Below, in pieces: positions 26,871 to 37,500 of a stretch of DNA of 64,000 bases. The notes under the pieces were generated by a model. The model saw only the letters and a list, made by a program, of their open reading frames with translations. It searched no databases and had not been told where the DNA came from. The first letter of the stretch is position 1. Each line of letters begins with the position of its first letter. Origin of the DNA: Saprospiraceae bacterium (GTDB taxonomy: Bacteria; Bacteroidota; Bacteroidia; Chitinophagales; Saprospiraceae); NCBI GenBank assembly GCA_016709995.1, contig JADJLQ010000001.1, positions 1,150,001 to 1,214,000 of the forward strand. Direction: 5' to 3'. Both the position numbers and the translations under genes were made by a program.

Positions 26871-26896
26871 GGGTCGGCTTTAGCTGACCCTTTTTT
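26871..26896 (+). terminator. Rho-independent terminator after htrA
   Basis: An 8-bp stem (26871-26878 GGGTCGGC with 26883-26890 GCTGACCC) around a TTTA loop is followed by six T (26891-26896). It separates htrA from the RidA gene starting at 26911. Confidence 0.85.
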
Positions 26897-26910
26897 ATTA
26901 TCTTAAGGCC

Positions 26911-27468
26911 ATGAAAAAACATCAAATTCAATATTACTGTCTAGCTTTGCTGGCGATAGTTCTTTTTGCTTGTAACACAACAAAACCAACAGAAATGTTA
27001 TATACAGTTTCTCCTGAGACCAAACTCACAGAGCTCGGCATCGAATTAGTCAAAGCGGGACCACCTGTAGCCAATTATGTCAATACTGTACGCACCGGCA
27101 ACCTTGTGTATACCTCGGGTAAAGGTCCTAATAGGCCTGACGGCACGCTCGTCACCGGGAAATTAGGAGCTGACCTCACTGTAGAGGAAGGCTATGAAGC
27201 TGCCAGGTTGTGCGGTATACAACTAATAGCTTCGCTTAAAGATGAGCTAGGTGATTTAAGTAAAGTTAAAAGAGTAGTCAAAGTACTCGGTATGGTCAAC
27301 AGCGCTCCTGATTTTGCCAATCAACCTGCAGTGATCAATGGTTGTTCTGATCTTCTGGTAAAAGTATTTGGCGACAGAGGCAAACATGCACGAAGTGCAG
27401 TAGGTATGGGCGCCTTGCCAAGCAATATAGCTGTCGAGATAGAGATGATCGTTGAGGTTCAGGATTAA
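26911..27468 (+). CDS. RidA/YjgF-family protein with lipoprotein signal
   Basis: A 185-aa protein. Residues 1-20 are a hydrophobic signal and FAC with Cys21 is a lipobox, so the mature protein should be an envelope lipoprotein. The remainder is a Rid domain: TGNLVYTSGKGPNRPDG, VKVLGMVNSAPDF and HARSAVGMGALP, the last holding the conserved Arg that binds the carboxylate of imine substrates in RidA. RidA normally deaminates reactive enamines in the cytosol, so export here is unusual and its substrate is unclear. Confidence 0.85.
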   Translation: MKKHQIQYYCLALLAIVLFACNTTKPTEMLYTVSPETKLTELGIELVKAGPPVANYVNTVRTGNLVYTSGKGPNRPDGTLVTGKLGADLTVEEGYEAARLCGIQLIASLKDELGDLSKVKRVVKVLGMVNSAPDFANQPAVINGCSDLLVKVFGDRGKHARSAVGMGALPSNIAVEIEMIVEVQD

Positions 27469-27509
27469 AGGCCCATTTTATATGTCCTGTAGAAGTAATA
27501 GTTACATTG

Positions 27510-28367
27510 CTAAAGAGATAGTCGTTTCAATTCTTTTTCTTTCAAAGCGCGGTCATAAATTGCTAACCCCCCAATTTGTCCTTTGAAATAATTGCCCATA
27601 CCGCTTTTTAGTAAAACTGCACCCACTGTAAAATCAGATCTATTGTTTCCGATGCCATAAGGAAAATAATAAGGATTTTTGGATTGAACCAGCCCATCCG
27701 GAAATCCTTCAAAACCTTTGGTATGGTTTATCAATTCCGGTGCTCGCTTTTCAAGGACACCATTTAAGTAAGATCTAATATAATTCCCATCGTAAGTAAA
27801 TGAAATAGACACCCATTGATTAACAGGCACCTCTTGTCTGCTGGCAGCATAATCAATGGAATAAGGAAAAGGAGGCGTTGGTTTGCCACTTTGTGAAATG
27901 TGACCACAGACTTGATTTTTACCATTATAATGAGGCAAAGAGACAAACAAACCATACTGCCGTTTACCACCATCCTGGTATTCATTCCACATTCCTCCCA
28001 CAAAACCTGTTTGTTCCCCAGTCCATTTGATCCAAGCCACCACCGACACGCCTTGCTTTTTTCCATAAATATTGAGCTCGCCCACTTCAGCATTTTGCAA
28101 TGAAAGGTAGGCTTGACCGGCAAATTGTGTGGAGTAACCTGAGAGAGGGCCTTCGGATATGCGTGGCAGTGTTCCATTTTGCTCTTTTAATGCAAACTCG
28201 CCGCGACCAATTGCTTTTCTTGCTTGACCCTGTGGTTCTTTAAAATCCCAAAGAGCTACTAAGTTTTTGATCGATCTGACTTGGCTGAGTCGCTGGTTTC
28301 TTAATTCTTGTTGGCCAAACAGCCCTGTAAAAAGCAAAGACAGCAGAACAACGAATAAATTTCTCAT
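27510..28367 (-). CDS. Secreted LamG/concanavalin-like domain protein
   Basis: A 285-aa protein with a signal peptide (MRNLFVVLLSLLFTGLFGQQ). The body is one LamG-type jelly roll: LVALWDFKEPQG near residue 38, GVSVVAWIKWTG, PVNQWVSISFTYDG and the closing GGLAIYDRALKEKELKRL are the usual strand motifs. Such domains bind glycans or decorate sugar-degrading enzymes. It lacks a T9SS sorting domain, so it is probably periplasmic or secreted by another route. The GH88 cassette begins 420 bp away on the other strand, hinting at a shared polysaccharide context. Confidence 0.75.
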   Translation of the reverse strand: MRNLFVVLLSLLFTGLFGQQELRNQRLSQVRSIKNLVALWDFKEPQGQARKAIGRGEFALKEQNGTLPRISEGPLSGYSTQFAGQAYLSLQNAEVGELNIYGKKQGVSVVAWIKWTGEQTGFVGGMWNEYQDGGKRQYGLFVSLPHYNGKNQVCGHISQSGKPTPPFPYSIDYAASRQEVPVNQWVSISFTYDGNYIRSYLNGVLEKRAPELINHTKGFEGFPDGLVQSKNPYYFPYGIGNNRSDFTVGAVLLKSGMGNYFKGQIGGLAIYDRALKEKELKRLSL

Positions 28368-28786
28368 GATTTTTGGGGCCTGTTGAAGGTCCGATTTTAC
28401 CTATTGTTTTATTTAGCAAATCGAATAATTATTAAAACTTGATATAAAAATAAATCTTAATTAAGGCGGGCAGTATCATTTTTACAATGTTTTTATCAAT
28501 GTTTATTTTACAATGATTTAATAAATAGGGTTCAGAAGCTATTTCGGTCAATTGCATTATCCTATGTATCAAAAATTTTGTCATTATTTTCTTCGTGGAA
28601 AGGCCATACAATTTTACTATTCAGTTCAGCTAGAGTAAATTAAAAAGTAAAGGATTAATGCTAAAGTCCCAAAACCTGAACCTAAGATCAACAGTCCGTC
28701 CCAATATGCTGTGTTCCCGTTTATCCAATTCCCACAATTGTATTAGTTTTAACTTCTTTATTAAATAATACTACTGAAGCCGAATT
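28368..28786. other. Gene-free divergent intergenic region
   Basis: About 420 AT-rich bases lie between the divergent LamG and GH88 genes. No open frame or RNA gene was recognised and no exact TAnnTTTG box was found. A 10-nt direct repeat, TTTTACAATG, occurs at 28480-28489 and 28506-28515, 26 nt apart centre to centre, and could be a regulator site. Confidence 0.45.
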
Positions 28787-30172
28787 ATGCTACTGATTGA
28801 TAATGAAATTGATGTAAAAAAGTTAAGTACTAAACTCCCGAATTTTTGGAATCTATCCGGTCAAAAAGTCCTAACTATTGAGCAACATTATGACCATTCG
28901 AAAGGATCTCCGGTATTTACTGAGGCGGGAAAATACACTACCAGAGGCTGGACCGAATGGACTCAGGGATTTCAATATGGTGCCGCTATCTTACAATTTG
29001 ATGCCACCAATGATCCCCAGTTTTTAGAGATTGGTCGCAAACACACAGTCAAATCCATGGCTACGCATATCAGCCATATCGGGGTCCATGATCATGGGTT
29101 TAACAACGTAAGTACTTATGGCAATTTACTACGCCTGATGCAGGAAGGTCGGATCGAATTGGACTCCTGGGAAAAAGAGTTTTACCAGCTGGCTATCAAA
29201 GTGTCCGGTGCAGTCCAGGCCTCCCGATGGACATCCATCAAACAGGGCGGATATATCCATTCGTTTAATGGAGCCCATTCATTATTTGTAGATACGATCA
29301 GATCTTGCAGAGCTTTGATGCTGAGCCATGTATTAGGTCATGAACTTCAAGCTGAAAATGATATCCATATCAATTTATTAGATCGTGCCCTCCAACATAT
29401 TGCAACCACTGCGAAATACGCTGTATATTATGGTGAAGGAAGAGATCATTATGATTTACGTGGTCGTACAGCGCATGAATCTGTCTTTAATGTCAAAGAT
29501 GGCCAGTTTCGGTGTCCTAACTCCCAGCAAGGATATACAGGATTTTCTACCTGGACCAGAGGATTGGCCTGGGCGATTTGTGGTTTTGCAGAGGAATTAG
29601 AATTGCTAACGCATATTAGTGATTCAGAATTAGATGCCTTTGGTGGCAGATCGGACCTTGAGTCCATGATGCTGAATGCTGCACGTGCTACCTGTGACTT
29701 TTACATCGAGTACAGCCCCAAGGACGGTATACCTTATTGGGACACCGGTGCTCCCAATCTTCATCTCCTTGGTGATTATCTCGATCAAAATGCCAACCCA
29801 TACAATGAATATGAACCCGTAGATAGTTCAGCTGCAGCTATTGCTTGCCAGGGACTAATGAGGCTGGGACATTATTTGAAAGCTAATGGTGATGCAGCTT
29901 CAGGTCAGAAATATTTTCAGGCAGGACTTACCGTATTGAATGCTTTGCTTCAAGCTCCCTATCTCAGTACAGATCAGGCTCACCAGGGTCTGTTATTGCA
30001 CTCGATCTATCACCGACCTAATAGTTGGGATTATGTAGCACCGGGTGCCAAAATACCCTACGGAGAATCGAGCATGTGGGGTGACTACCACATCCGGGAA
30101 GCTGCTTTATATGTCAACCGACTTGCTGACCAGGCACCTTATTACACTTTTTTTAATGGCATCAAGGGATAG
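28787..30172 (+). CDS. GH88 unsaturated glucuronyl hydrolase
   Basis: A 461-aa protein without a signal peptide, so cytosolic. VHDHGFN (Asp102) and FVDTIRS (Asp169) occupy the places of the catalytic aspartates in the alpha6/alpha6-barrel family, and STWTRGLAWAICGFAEE is the conserved helix near the C-terminal half. These enzymes remove unsaturated uronic acid from oligosaccharides left by polysaccharide lyases. The next two genes follow with no gap and a 4-bp overlap, so the three form one catabolic operon. Confidence 0.87.
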   Translation: MLLIDNEIDVKKLSTKLPNFWNLSGQKVLTIEQHYDHSKGSPVFTEAGKYTTRGWTEWTQGFQYGAAILQFDATNDPQFLEIGRKHTVKSMATHISHIGVHDHGFNNVSTYGNLLRLMQEGRIELDSWEKEFYQLAIKVSGAVQASRWTSIKQGGYIHSFNGAHSLFVDTIRSCRALMLSHVLGHELQAENDIHINLLDRALQHIATTAKYAVYYGEGRDHYDLRGRTAHESVFNVKDGQFRCPNSQQGYTGFSTWTRGLAWAICGFAEELELLTHISDSELDAFGGRSDLESMMLNAARATCDFYIEYSPKDGIPYWDTGAPNLHLLGDYLDQNANPYNEYEPVDSSAAAIACQGLMRLGHYLKANGDAASGQKYFQAGLTVLNALLQAPYLSTDQAHQGLLLHSIYHRPNSWDYVAPGAKIPYGESSMWGDYHIREAALYVNRLADQAPYYTFFNGIKG

Positions 30173-31021
30173 ATGATGAGAAATGGTATTTTTTCAAAAC
30201 TTTGCATTCACACCATTACTACCAAACCATGGTCGATCGAAGAAGCCATCACTAACTATGCAGCCGCCTCCATAGCAGGCATATCTGTTTGGCGGAATAC
30301 CTTAGAAGGCAGAAATATCAAAGCTATTGGTGACCAAATCAGATCTCATGGACTTGAGGTCACCTCGCTGGCCAGAGGAGGATTTTTTCCATCCACTGAT
30401 CCTGCCAAACGACTGCTGGCTATCGAAGATAATTTAAGAGCAATTGACGAGGCATATGCACTTGGTGCACCAATAATTGTACTGGTATGTGGGGCTGATC
30501 CTACCCAATCATTAGCCACTTCAAGGCTACAGATCCAGGATGGACTCCATCAGGTTCTACCCCATGCTCAAGCTGCCGGGGTAAAACTAGCCATAGAGCC
30601 TCTTCACCCGATGTATGCAGGTGATCGGTCAGCGATCAACACCCTGGCTCAGGCTACAGATATGTCGATTAGCTTACAATCTGAGTGGGTCGGCGTCGCT
30701 TTGGATGTGTACCATGTCTGGTGGGATCCTCATCTTGAATCTGAAATTGCCCGATGTGGAGCCTCCGGAAAATTATTAGCTTTTCACATCTGCGATTGGA
30801 AAGTAAACACCACCGATCTGCTCAATGATCGTGGATTGATGGGGGAAGGTTGTATCCCTGTACATCAAATCAGAACCTGGGTCAATCAAACCGGTTTTAC
30901 AGGTTTAGAAGAGGTTGAAATATTCTCTAATCATTATTGGAGTATGGACCAATCAGAGTATCTTCAAAAAATAAAAATAGCATACCAAAATTCATTTCAA
31001 CAAAACAAATCCGATATATGA
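30173..31021 (+). CDS. Sugar phosphate isomerase/epimerase (xylose-isomerase-like TIM barrel)
   Basis: A 282-aa cytosolic protein of the AP_endonuc_2 TIM-barrel family. Metal ligands are suggested by LAIEPLHP (Glu), ALDVYHVWWDP (Asp, His), AFHICDW (His, Asp) and EEVEIFS (Glu near the end). It starts directly after the GH88 stop and its stop overlaps the next start (ATGA at 31018-31021). By context it probably isomerises a keto-uronate or related sugar. The specific reaction is not known. Confidence 0.82.
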   Translation: MMRNGIFSKLCIHTITTKPWSIEEAITNYAAASIAGISVWRNTLEGRNIKAIGDQIRSHGLEVTSLARGGFFPSTDPAKRLLAIEDNLRAIDEAYALGAPIIVLVCGADPTQSLATSRLQIQDGLHQVLPHAQAAGVKLAIEPLHPMYAGDRSAINTLAQATDMSISLQSEWVGVALDVYHVWWDPHLESEIARCGASGKLLAFHICDWKVNTTDLLNDRGLMGEGCIPVHQIRTWVNQTGFTGLEEVEIFSNHYWSMDQSEYLQKIKIAYQNSFQQNKSDI

Positions 31022-32163
31022 AGCAGCATAAAGTAGGGATCATCATGAATGGCGTGACTGGTCGTATGGGCACCAATCAGCACCTGATGAGATCCATTGC
31101 AGAGATCATCAAACAAGGTGGCGTTAAAACCTCCCAGGGAGACTATATCATGCCTGATCCGATCCTGGTCGGCAGGAATGAAGGCAAACTGGCGCAGTTG
31201 TGCACACGCGCTGGCATCAGCAAGTATACAACCCAACTTGACACCGTCCTGGCTGATGATCAGTATTCAGTTTATTTCGATGCTCAAATCACCAACCAAA
31301 GAGTAGACAGTGTAAGAAAAGCCATCAAAGCCGGCAAACATATATATTGTGAAAAACCAAGTGCGACTAATACGCAGGAAGCCTTAGAATTATACACCCT
31401 TTGCCAGCAATCAGGACTCAAAAACGGCGTCGTTCAAGATAAATTATGGCTACCAGGTTTGGTCAAATTGAAGCGCCTGATTGAAAATGATTTTTTCGGT
31501 AAAATACTCTCAGTTAAAGGTGAATTTGGTTATTGGGTTTTCGAAGGGCATTCTATTCCAGCTCAAAGACCGTCCTGGAATTATAGAAACGAAGATGGTG
31601 GAGGAATCATCATCGATATGCTATGCCATTGGCGTTATGTGCTTGACAACCTGTTTGGTGCTGTACAATCAGTGTCCTGCCTGGGAGCTACTCATATCCC
31701 TGAGCGTATTGATGAGCACGGCAATCCCTATGCCTGCACCGCTGATGATGCCGCGTATGCTACTTTTCAGCTTGAGCATGGTATCGTCGCACATTTTAAT
31801 TCATCATGGACTACCAGAGTCCGCAGAGATGATTTACTCACTTTACAGGTAGATGGCACAAAGGGTTCTGCCGTAGCCGGATTGAGGGAATGCTATACAC
31901 AACACTATGGCAATACGCCCAAACCCGTGTGGAATCCGGATATTGAACAACCTATTAATTTTTATTCAGGCTGGAGCAAAGTACCTGATCAGGAAGTATA
32001 TGACAATGCTTTTAAAATACAATGGGAATTATTTTTAAAACACATCGTGCTCGACGAACCTTTTCCATGGAGTTTAAAAGAAGGCGCCAAAGGGATCCAG
32101 CTGGCAGAAAAAGGTATCGAAAGTTGGCACTCCAGGCGCTGGGTAGACATCCACCCATTATAA
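31018..32163 (+). CDS. Gfo/Idh/MocA-family NAD(P)-dependent sugar oxidoreductase
   Basis: A 381-aa protein. The Rossmann start reads GIIMNGVTGRMGTNQH, a variant of the usual GxGxxG. GKHIYCEKPSATN contains the catalytic-lysine EKP motif of the family, and GGGIIIDMLCHWRYVLD supplies the substrate-site Asp and His. I chose the ATG at 31018, which overlaps the upstream stop, over the longer frame from 30937, which would read through the previous gene. With the GH88 and TIM-barrel genes it forms a short sugar-degradation operon. Confidence 0.84.
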   Translation: MKQHKVGIIMNGVTGRMGTNQHLMRSIAEIIKQGGVKTSQGDYIMPDPILVGRNEGKLAQLCTRAGISKYTTQLDTVLADDQYSVYFDAQITNQRVDSVRKAIKAGKHIYCEKPSATNTQEALELYTLCQQSGLKNGVVQDKLWLPGLVKLKRLIENDFFGKILSVKGEFGYWVFEGHSIPAQRPSWNYRNEDGGGIIIDMLCHWRYVLDNLFGAVQSVSCLGATHIPERIDEHGNPYACTADDAAYATFQLEHGIVAHFNSSWTTRVRRDDLLTLQVDGTKGSAVAGLRECYTQHYGNTPKPVWNPDIEQPINFYSGWSKVPDQEVYDNAFKIQWELFLKHIVLDEPFPWSLKEGAKGIQLAEKGIESWHSRRWVDIHPL

Positions 32164-32189
32164 TTGGAATTTATTAGAGATTACTTTTA

Positions 32190-34280
32190 ATGAGATTTTT
32201 TGATTCCCGACTCATTCTTTTTTTTGTTGCACTTTATTCTACTGCAGGATTTGGACAGATCAGCTTGCCACTCGATTCTACTGGATTAAATACGGATAGG
32301 TTTGTGGAAGATCTGATACAATCTTATATTGAATCCAGGTCAGAGGATGGGGACTTTGATTACAACACTTTCATGGATCGCTTGGAGTCCATTAAAAAAC
32401 ATCGCGTCAATATCAACAACCCTGACCAGTTGGATGATTTTATATTGTTAAGGCCTTCTCAAATTGCCTTTCTCAAATCATACATTCAAACCCAGGGAGC
32501 ATTGATCAGCTTATATGAATTACAGTCAGTTCCCGGATTTGATCTGAATACCATTCGTGCCATACTTCCGTTTATTGCATTGGACGCAGGATTTGACACT
32601 TATAGTTTACCTTTTAGCTCCATGTTGGCTGGCAGTACACACCAGGTCTTTTTGAGATTTGGACGCGTCCTGGAAGATCAGGCAGGATATGCCCCACCAG
32701 TAGGCAACAAAGCTCATTATACAGGAGGTCCCTCCAGGTTGTATATGCGCTATCGTATGTCTTATGAAAATCGGCTGAGTGTAGGACTGACTGCAGAAAA
32801 GGATCCTGGAGAAGAATTTTTTAGAGGGAGTAACAGACAAGGCTTCGACTATTATTCATTTCATGCCTCTCTCCGAAAACCAAACAAACACATTGAAGAA
32901 ATCATTCTCGGTGATTATAATATCAGATTGGGCCAGGGATTGATCATGCAATCCGGATTTGGTATTGGTAAAAGTCCATGGTCCACTAATATCCGCAAAG
33001 GAGAAAGAACATTGAGTGCGTACAGTTCAGTTAATGAAACAAATTTTTTCAGAGGCCTGGCTTCGAACATAAAACTAAACCCTTCGATTGATGCTACCCT
33101 CTTTGTATCCAGGCGCAGAAAGGATGGCAATGTATTATTGGATTCGATTGACCGGGAGTCGGCATTCAGTAGTTTCCAGGAAAGTGGCTATCATCGGACC
33201 TTGAGTGAGATAGCGGATGAAGACAAAATAAAAGAAAGTTTGGTCGGTGGAGCTTTTCGTTATAAAGGCAAGCACGGACACCTTGGGTTGAATACGGTAT
33301 ACGTAGACTATGACAAGTCCTTTCAAAAACAATCTAATCTTTACAATCAATTTTCGTTTACAGGTACCTCGCTGTTTCAATCCAGTGTAGACCATAGCTT
33401 TCAGTGGAGAAATTTTAATTTTTTTGGAGAATATGCCGTTGCCAGTCCAGGCTCATCTGCTTTCATCGAGGGTCTCCAGCTTGCCCTGGACAAAAATTTT
33501 GACCTGGCTGTATTGTATCGAAACCTGGATCCAAAATTTCCTGCATTATATTCCAATGCTTTCACCGAAAGTACACTCGCTACTAATGAAAACGGACTGT
33601 ACGTAGGCGCTGAAATCAGGCCCGCAACCCGGTGGAAAATCGCGGCTTATTGGGACAACTGGAACCATCCCTGGTTAAAATTTGGTGTACAGGGCCCTTC
33701 TGATGGCAATGAACAAATGATGCGGCTTACCTATACCATCAAACGAAAAATGGAAGCTTATATCCAATATAGAAATAAATCAAAAGAAGAAAATGTATCC
33801 AGCAACGATCCATTGCGATCTTTAAATCATAATTCAAAAAAATCGTATCGATTCAATTTTAACTACCAATGGTCAAAGTCACTGGAGACTCGAAATAGGA
33901 TTGAGGCATCTCATTTCAAAACCAGCAGTAACACTAAATACCATGGCTGGATGATTTACCAGGATTTATTATATCACCCTATTGATCACCCGGTGACTTT
34001 ATCCACCCGCCTGGCTTATTATGATGTAGAAAATTTTGATGCAGGCATCTATGCATATGAAAACGATTTGTTGTACAATTTTTATGTGCCGGTGTATAGT
34101 GGCAGAGGGTGGAGAAATTATTTTAATCTTAGGTATGATGGCATTAGAAGTCTGACTCTCGAAGGCCGTTATGCAGTTACATACCAACCGGATGCAATTT
34201 CGTTAGGTAGTGGATTAGATTTAATCAATGGGCACAAACGGTCTGAAGTTAAATTTCAAATCAGGTATACTTTCCATTAG
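32190..34280 (+). CDS. Helix-hairpin-helix/outer-membrane barrel protein
   Basis: A 696-aa protein with a signal peptide (residues 1-22). The first 140 residues carry a ComEA-like helix-hairpin-helix pair (RVNINNPDQLDDFILLRP and LYELQSVPGFDLNTIRAIL), an export-side version of a DNA-binding fold. The rest is rich in alternating aromatic strands (YRMSYENRLSVGLTAEKDPG, RYTFH end) typical of a large outer-membrane barrel. Bacteroidota genomes often annotate this architecture only as HHH-containing. A role at the outer membrane, possibly in DNA or T9SS-related traffic, is speculation. Confidence 0.7.
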   Translation: MRFFDSRLILFFVALYSTAGFGQISLPLDSTGLNTDRFVEDLIQSYIESRSEDGDFDYNTFMDRLESIKKHRVNINNPDQLDDFILLRPSQIAFLKSYIQTQGALISLYELQSVPGFDLNTIRAILPFIALDAGFDTYSLPFSSMLAGSTHQVFLRFGRVLEDQAGYAPPVGNKAHYTGGPSRLYMRYRMSYENRLSVGLTAEKDPGEEFFRGSNRQGFDYYSFHASLRKPNKHIEEIILGDYNIRLGQGLIMQSGFGIGKSPWSTNIRKGERTLSAYSSVNETNFFRGLASNIKLNPSIDATLFVSRRRKDGNVLLDSIDRESAFSSFQESGYHRTLSEIADEDKIKESLVGGAFRYKGKHGHLGLNTVYVDYDKSFQKQSNLYNQFSFTGTSLFQSSVDHSFQWRNFNFFGEYAVASPGSSAFIEGLQLALDKNFDLAVLYRNLDPKFPALYSNAFTESTLATNENGLYVGAEIRPATRWKIAAYWDNWNHPWLKFGVQGPSDGNEQMMRLTYTIKRKMEAYIQYRNKSKEENVSSNDPLRSLNHNSKKSYRFNFNYQWSKSLETRNRIEASHFKTSSNTKYHGWMIYQDLLYHPIDHPVTLSTRLAYYDVENFDAGIYAYENDLLYNFYVPVYSGRGWRNYFNLRYDGIRSLTLEGRYAVTYQPDAISLGSGLDLINGHKRSEVKFQIRYTFH

Positions 34281-34522
34281 GTAATGGCAATTGTCTAATA
34301 CTCCCGAAATAGCCAAGAAAGGAAAATGCGAGTATATTACCCCGTGATGGCGTAACACTTCATTTCCGAATCTTGGGAGCAAGGTTTTAAATTGGAAGAT
34401 TCATTTTTTAAAGAATGTAGATAAGAATCAAAGGATGATCAATCTTTAACGTATAAGGATTTGTAAATTAATTAACTCCTCTGATTAAGGTCAAAACATT
34501 AGGTTAATTTTCAAGTTACCTG

Positions 34523-37500
34523 TTAATCCAAAAGCACCAATTTTACCACGGTCAGGTTTGGGCCAATCGTCATCTGGCAGAAATAAATACCTGGTCCGGG
34601 CAAGTCTTCTTTACCAATCTTAATTTGATGTACTCCCTGACCCAATGTTTTTCTTTGATGCACTACCCTTCCCTGAATATTGACGATTGCATACTGAATA
34701 ATCTCTGATGAAACACTTTCAATATTGATCGTAGTAGATTGCGAGAATGGATTAGGATAGAAACTAAGGCTTATGCTGGACTTTTTGGACACCCCGAGAC
34801 TTTCCAATATTGCAGGTTGAGGTGTTGTATTCGCAGGAAGTACCACCACATTTTGATTGGGCTTGATGACCGGTCTGGTGATCCCCATGGTCGAATCACA
34901 ATTTTGACCAAGTGTTCTGGTAATATATATTGAAGTACTACAATAGTCTTTATTCCCAGTTTCATCTATGACCCAAATGTTCAATGTAAAAGTCTGTGAT
35001 AATCCGTTTTTAAAATCCTGGCAGGTTATGAGTTTGCTGCTATCAGAAGGATCCGCTCCGAAAGAAAATTTTAAATGTGATTTGGCAGTACAGTTGTCAT
35101 AGCTGCCTGCATCAAAATCTTTGGCCCATATACGAAGGTTACCACTGGAAGGCATGATCACTGTACTTAATTGATCAAAACAATATGGTGTCGGCAATTT
35201 GCAGTCTTTGACCTCCAATCGCGTTACTAGTTCAGTAGTATTCCCACACAGGTCTTGGGCCTTTAGCAAAATCAGATGTTTCCCAGGAGGTACTTTAGTG
35301 AGTGTAAGTATCTTATTGACTACAGCCAAGGACTGATCAGCATCCGCTTCAGAGGTGATTTTCTGATCGTAAGCGTGTGCGTCGAAGTCGATATATGATT
35401 GAATCTTGACTCCATTTCCCTGCGGATCGCAGTCGTCGGATAGTTTGATGTCCAGTCTTATCAATTGAGCTAAACAAGCTGCATCACCCACACATACGAC
35501 TTTGTCATCCAATTCAATAACAGGAGCCACCGTATCGATGACTTTAATGATCTGTACATACTGCATATACCCATCGCCGCCATCTTTAAGGTTTCGGTAG
35601 ACGCATGATCTATTGAGCTGATCTGCCACCAGGGTATCATTGACTATTACTTCAGGAGCATGCAGATCGTGCGGTAAAGCTGACCATATACATTCATCCA
35701 ATACAGTCCAGGTCCTGAGTATTTTAAAACAGGATTCTGATACAATATCATATCTGAGATCTGTATGGGTGATACTAACCAGCTCACATTCATCGTCGGA
35801 GATGATGGGTTTGGCTGTAAGGGCTAGCCCGAGCGATGGTAGATCAGTGCAGGCCAGGGCAACATCTTCAGGGAAAATAACCTCAAAATCAGATCGATGG
35901 AGCACGATGATTTTTTGACTCACGCTCGTACTATTGCCACAAAAGTCTTTAAACTTCCAGGTACGACGATACCAACCGGTACCGCAAGGTTGGATAGCCT
36001 GTTCATCGGATACAATGGTATGGGCAGTATCCAGACCACAGTTGTCCGAAACGATCAAATCCCCATGAGATTCGTCGTAAGCAACTCCATAGTAAGGCTT
36101 TGAAAACAAATCGGTGACTTTAGAAAGCGATTGATCATATTGGTCTTGACATAACCACCTATGGCAGTAGACAGGACTCCAGGAGCCTGGATCGCAGCTA
36201 CTGTGATTATCTTGATCATGAGCCTGGAGACTTCCATTATAGCAGCTGTAGTACCCAAATGCCAATCCATTGGCATCCACTGCATCTTGCAGGTCCAGAT
36301 CGTTTTCCTTTTTGCATTCGACTTCGAAATAAGGTTGGCCCTTGAGATCCAGGCAATCAAAGTCGCTGAGATTTTTTTCTTTATCCGGCGAACTGCTGCA
36401 GATGTCCTCTGCCCTACCATATTGAGCACCATCACAGAATACTTCAATGTCATCAGGAGTGCTAGCCACTGGTGGAGTCTTGTCTACTACAGTGACTGTG
36501 GTCATACAATCATTGTACCGTATTCCATTACAGCCATTAGTCAATAATCTGCTGGAGTCTAATAAACTAAGGGTACAATACGCTTTTTTACGCTGAGTAG
36601 GGAGATAAGATTCCTCCGGGTCAAACACAGGAGCATCATAATACCGGAGCCTCAGCGTATCTATACAATCTAGTTTAGGCCTGGTGACAGATTTAAATCC
36701 GCTTTTAAAATAACTGTAATTAAGTTCAGTTCTGCCAAAAGATGTAGCATGCAAACAGTACCATTCATGATTAGTCAAGATAGTGCCATGCGGATCATAC
36801 AAAGGAATGTAATCTGCCTCATATGCCCTAAGTACCACCTGCTTGTCTACACAACTGGCCAGCTCTACATAATCGCCAAAAACATAACAATTGATCCAAT
36901 GATCTATTAAATTTTGGTAAGTGTTGATATGTGCCCAGTATGCTGTTTTGCCACATTTTTGCTCAAGATAGCCATACCAGTAATTTTGCCAATACACTAT
37001 ACTATCCATGGAAGCTGCTGCAAAATGAAGCGTCGACTGACAATTGTCCCTGCTGCCCTGATCCAGATCGGTAGCATATATCCTGGACCAGCATGTTTGT
37101 GGATCTACTGTAGTCACGAGATGCGAGTCACACACCGGAGTGGGCGGAGTGATATCTGTAATAATAGCAGGCACAGCTTTTTCGGTAAAATGTCCGCAGG
37201 CATCTACCGAAGTAAATATGACTTGATGCACACCCACCGGTAGCCGGATTGGGTCCAGAATCTCGCCCTCCACTCGCACGATCTTTCCATTTTGAGCAGG
37301 ATCAGGATAATCATAGTGCATGGCATCTGTATGATCTGAACAATCACTAAAACTCTGTCTTCGATACCTGGTGATAGTGCCATAACAATCATGAGCATTC
37401 GCATTGGCTTCCAATACAGGGGACAAGGCAGAGGCACGCGGAGCTGCCAGGTCCTCAATGTGAATATATTGGATCAAAAAAGTATCCCTGAGTGTACACC

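Noticed and set aside
36161..36547. 128-aa plus-strand frame
   Set aside because: Antisense shadow of the intact giant T9SS gene.
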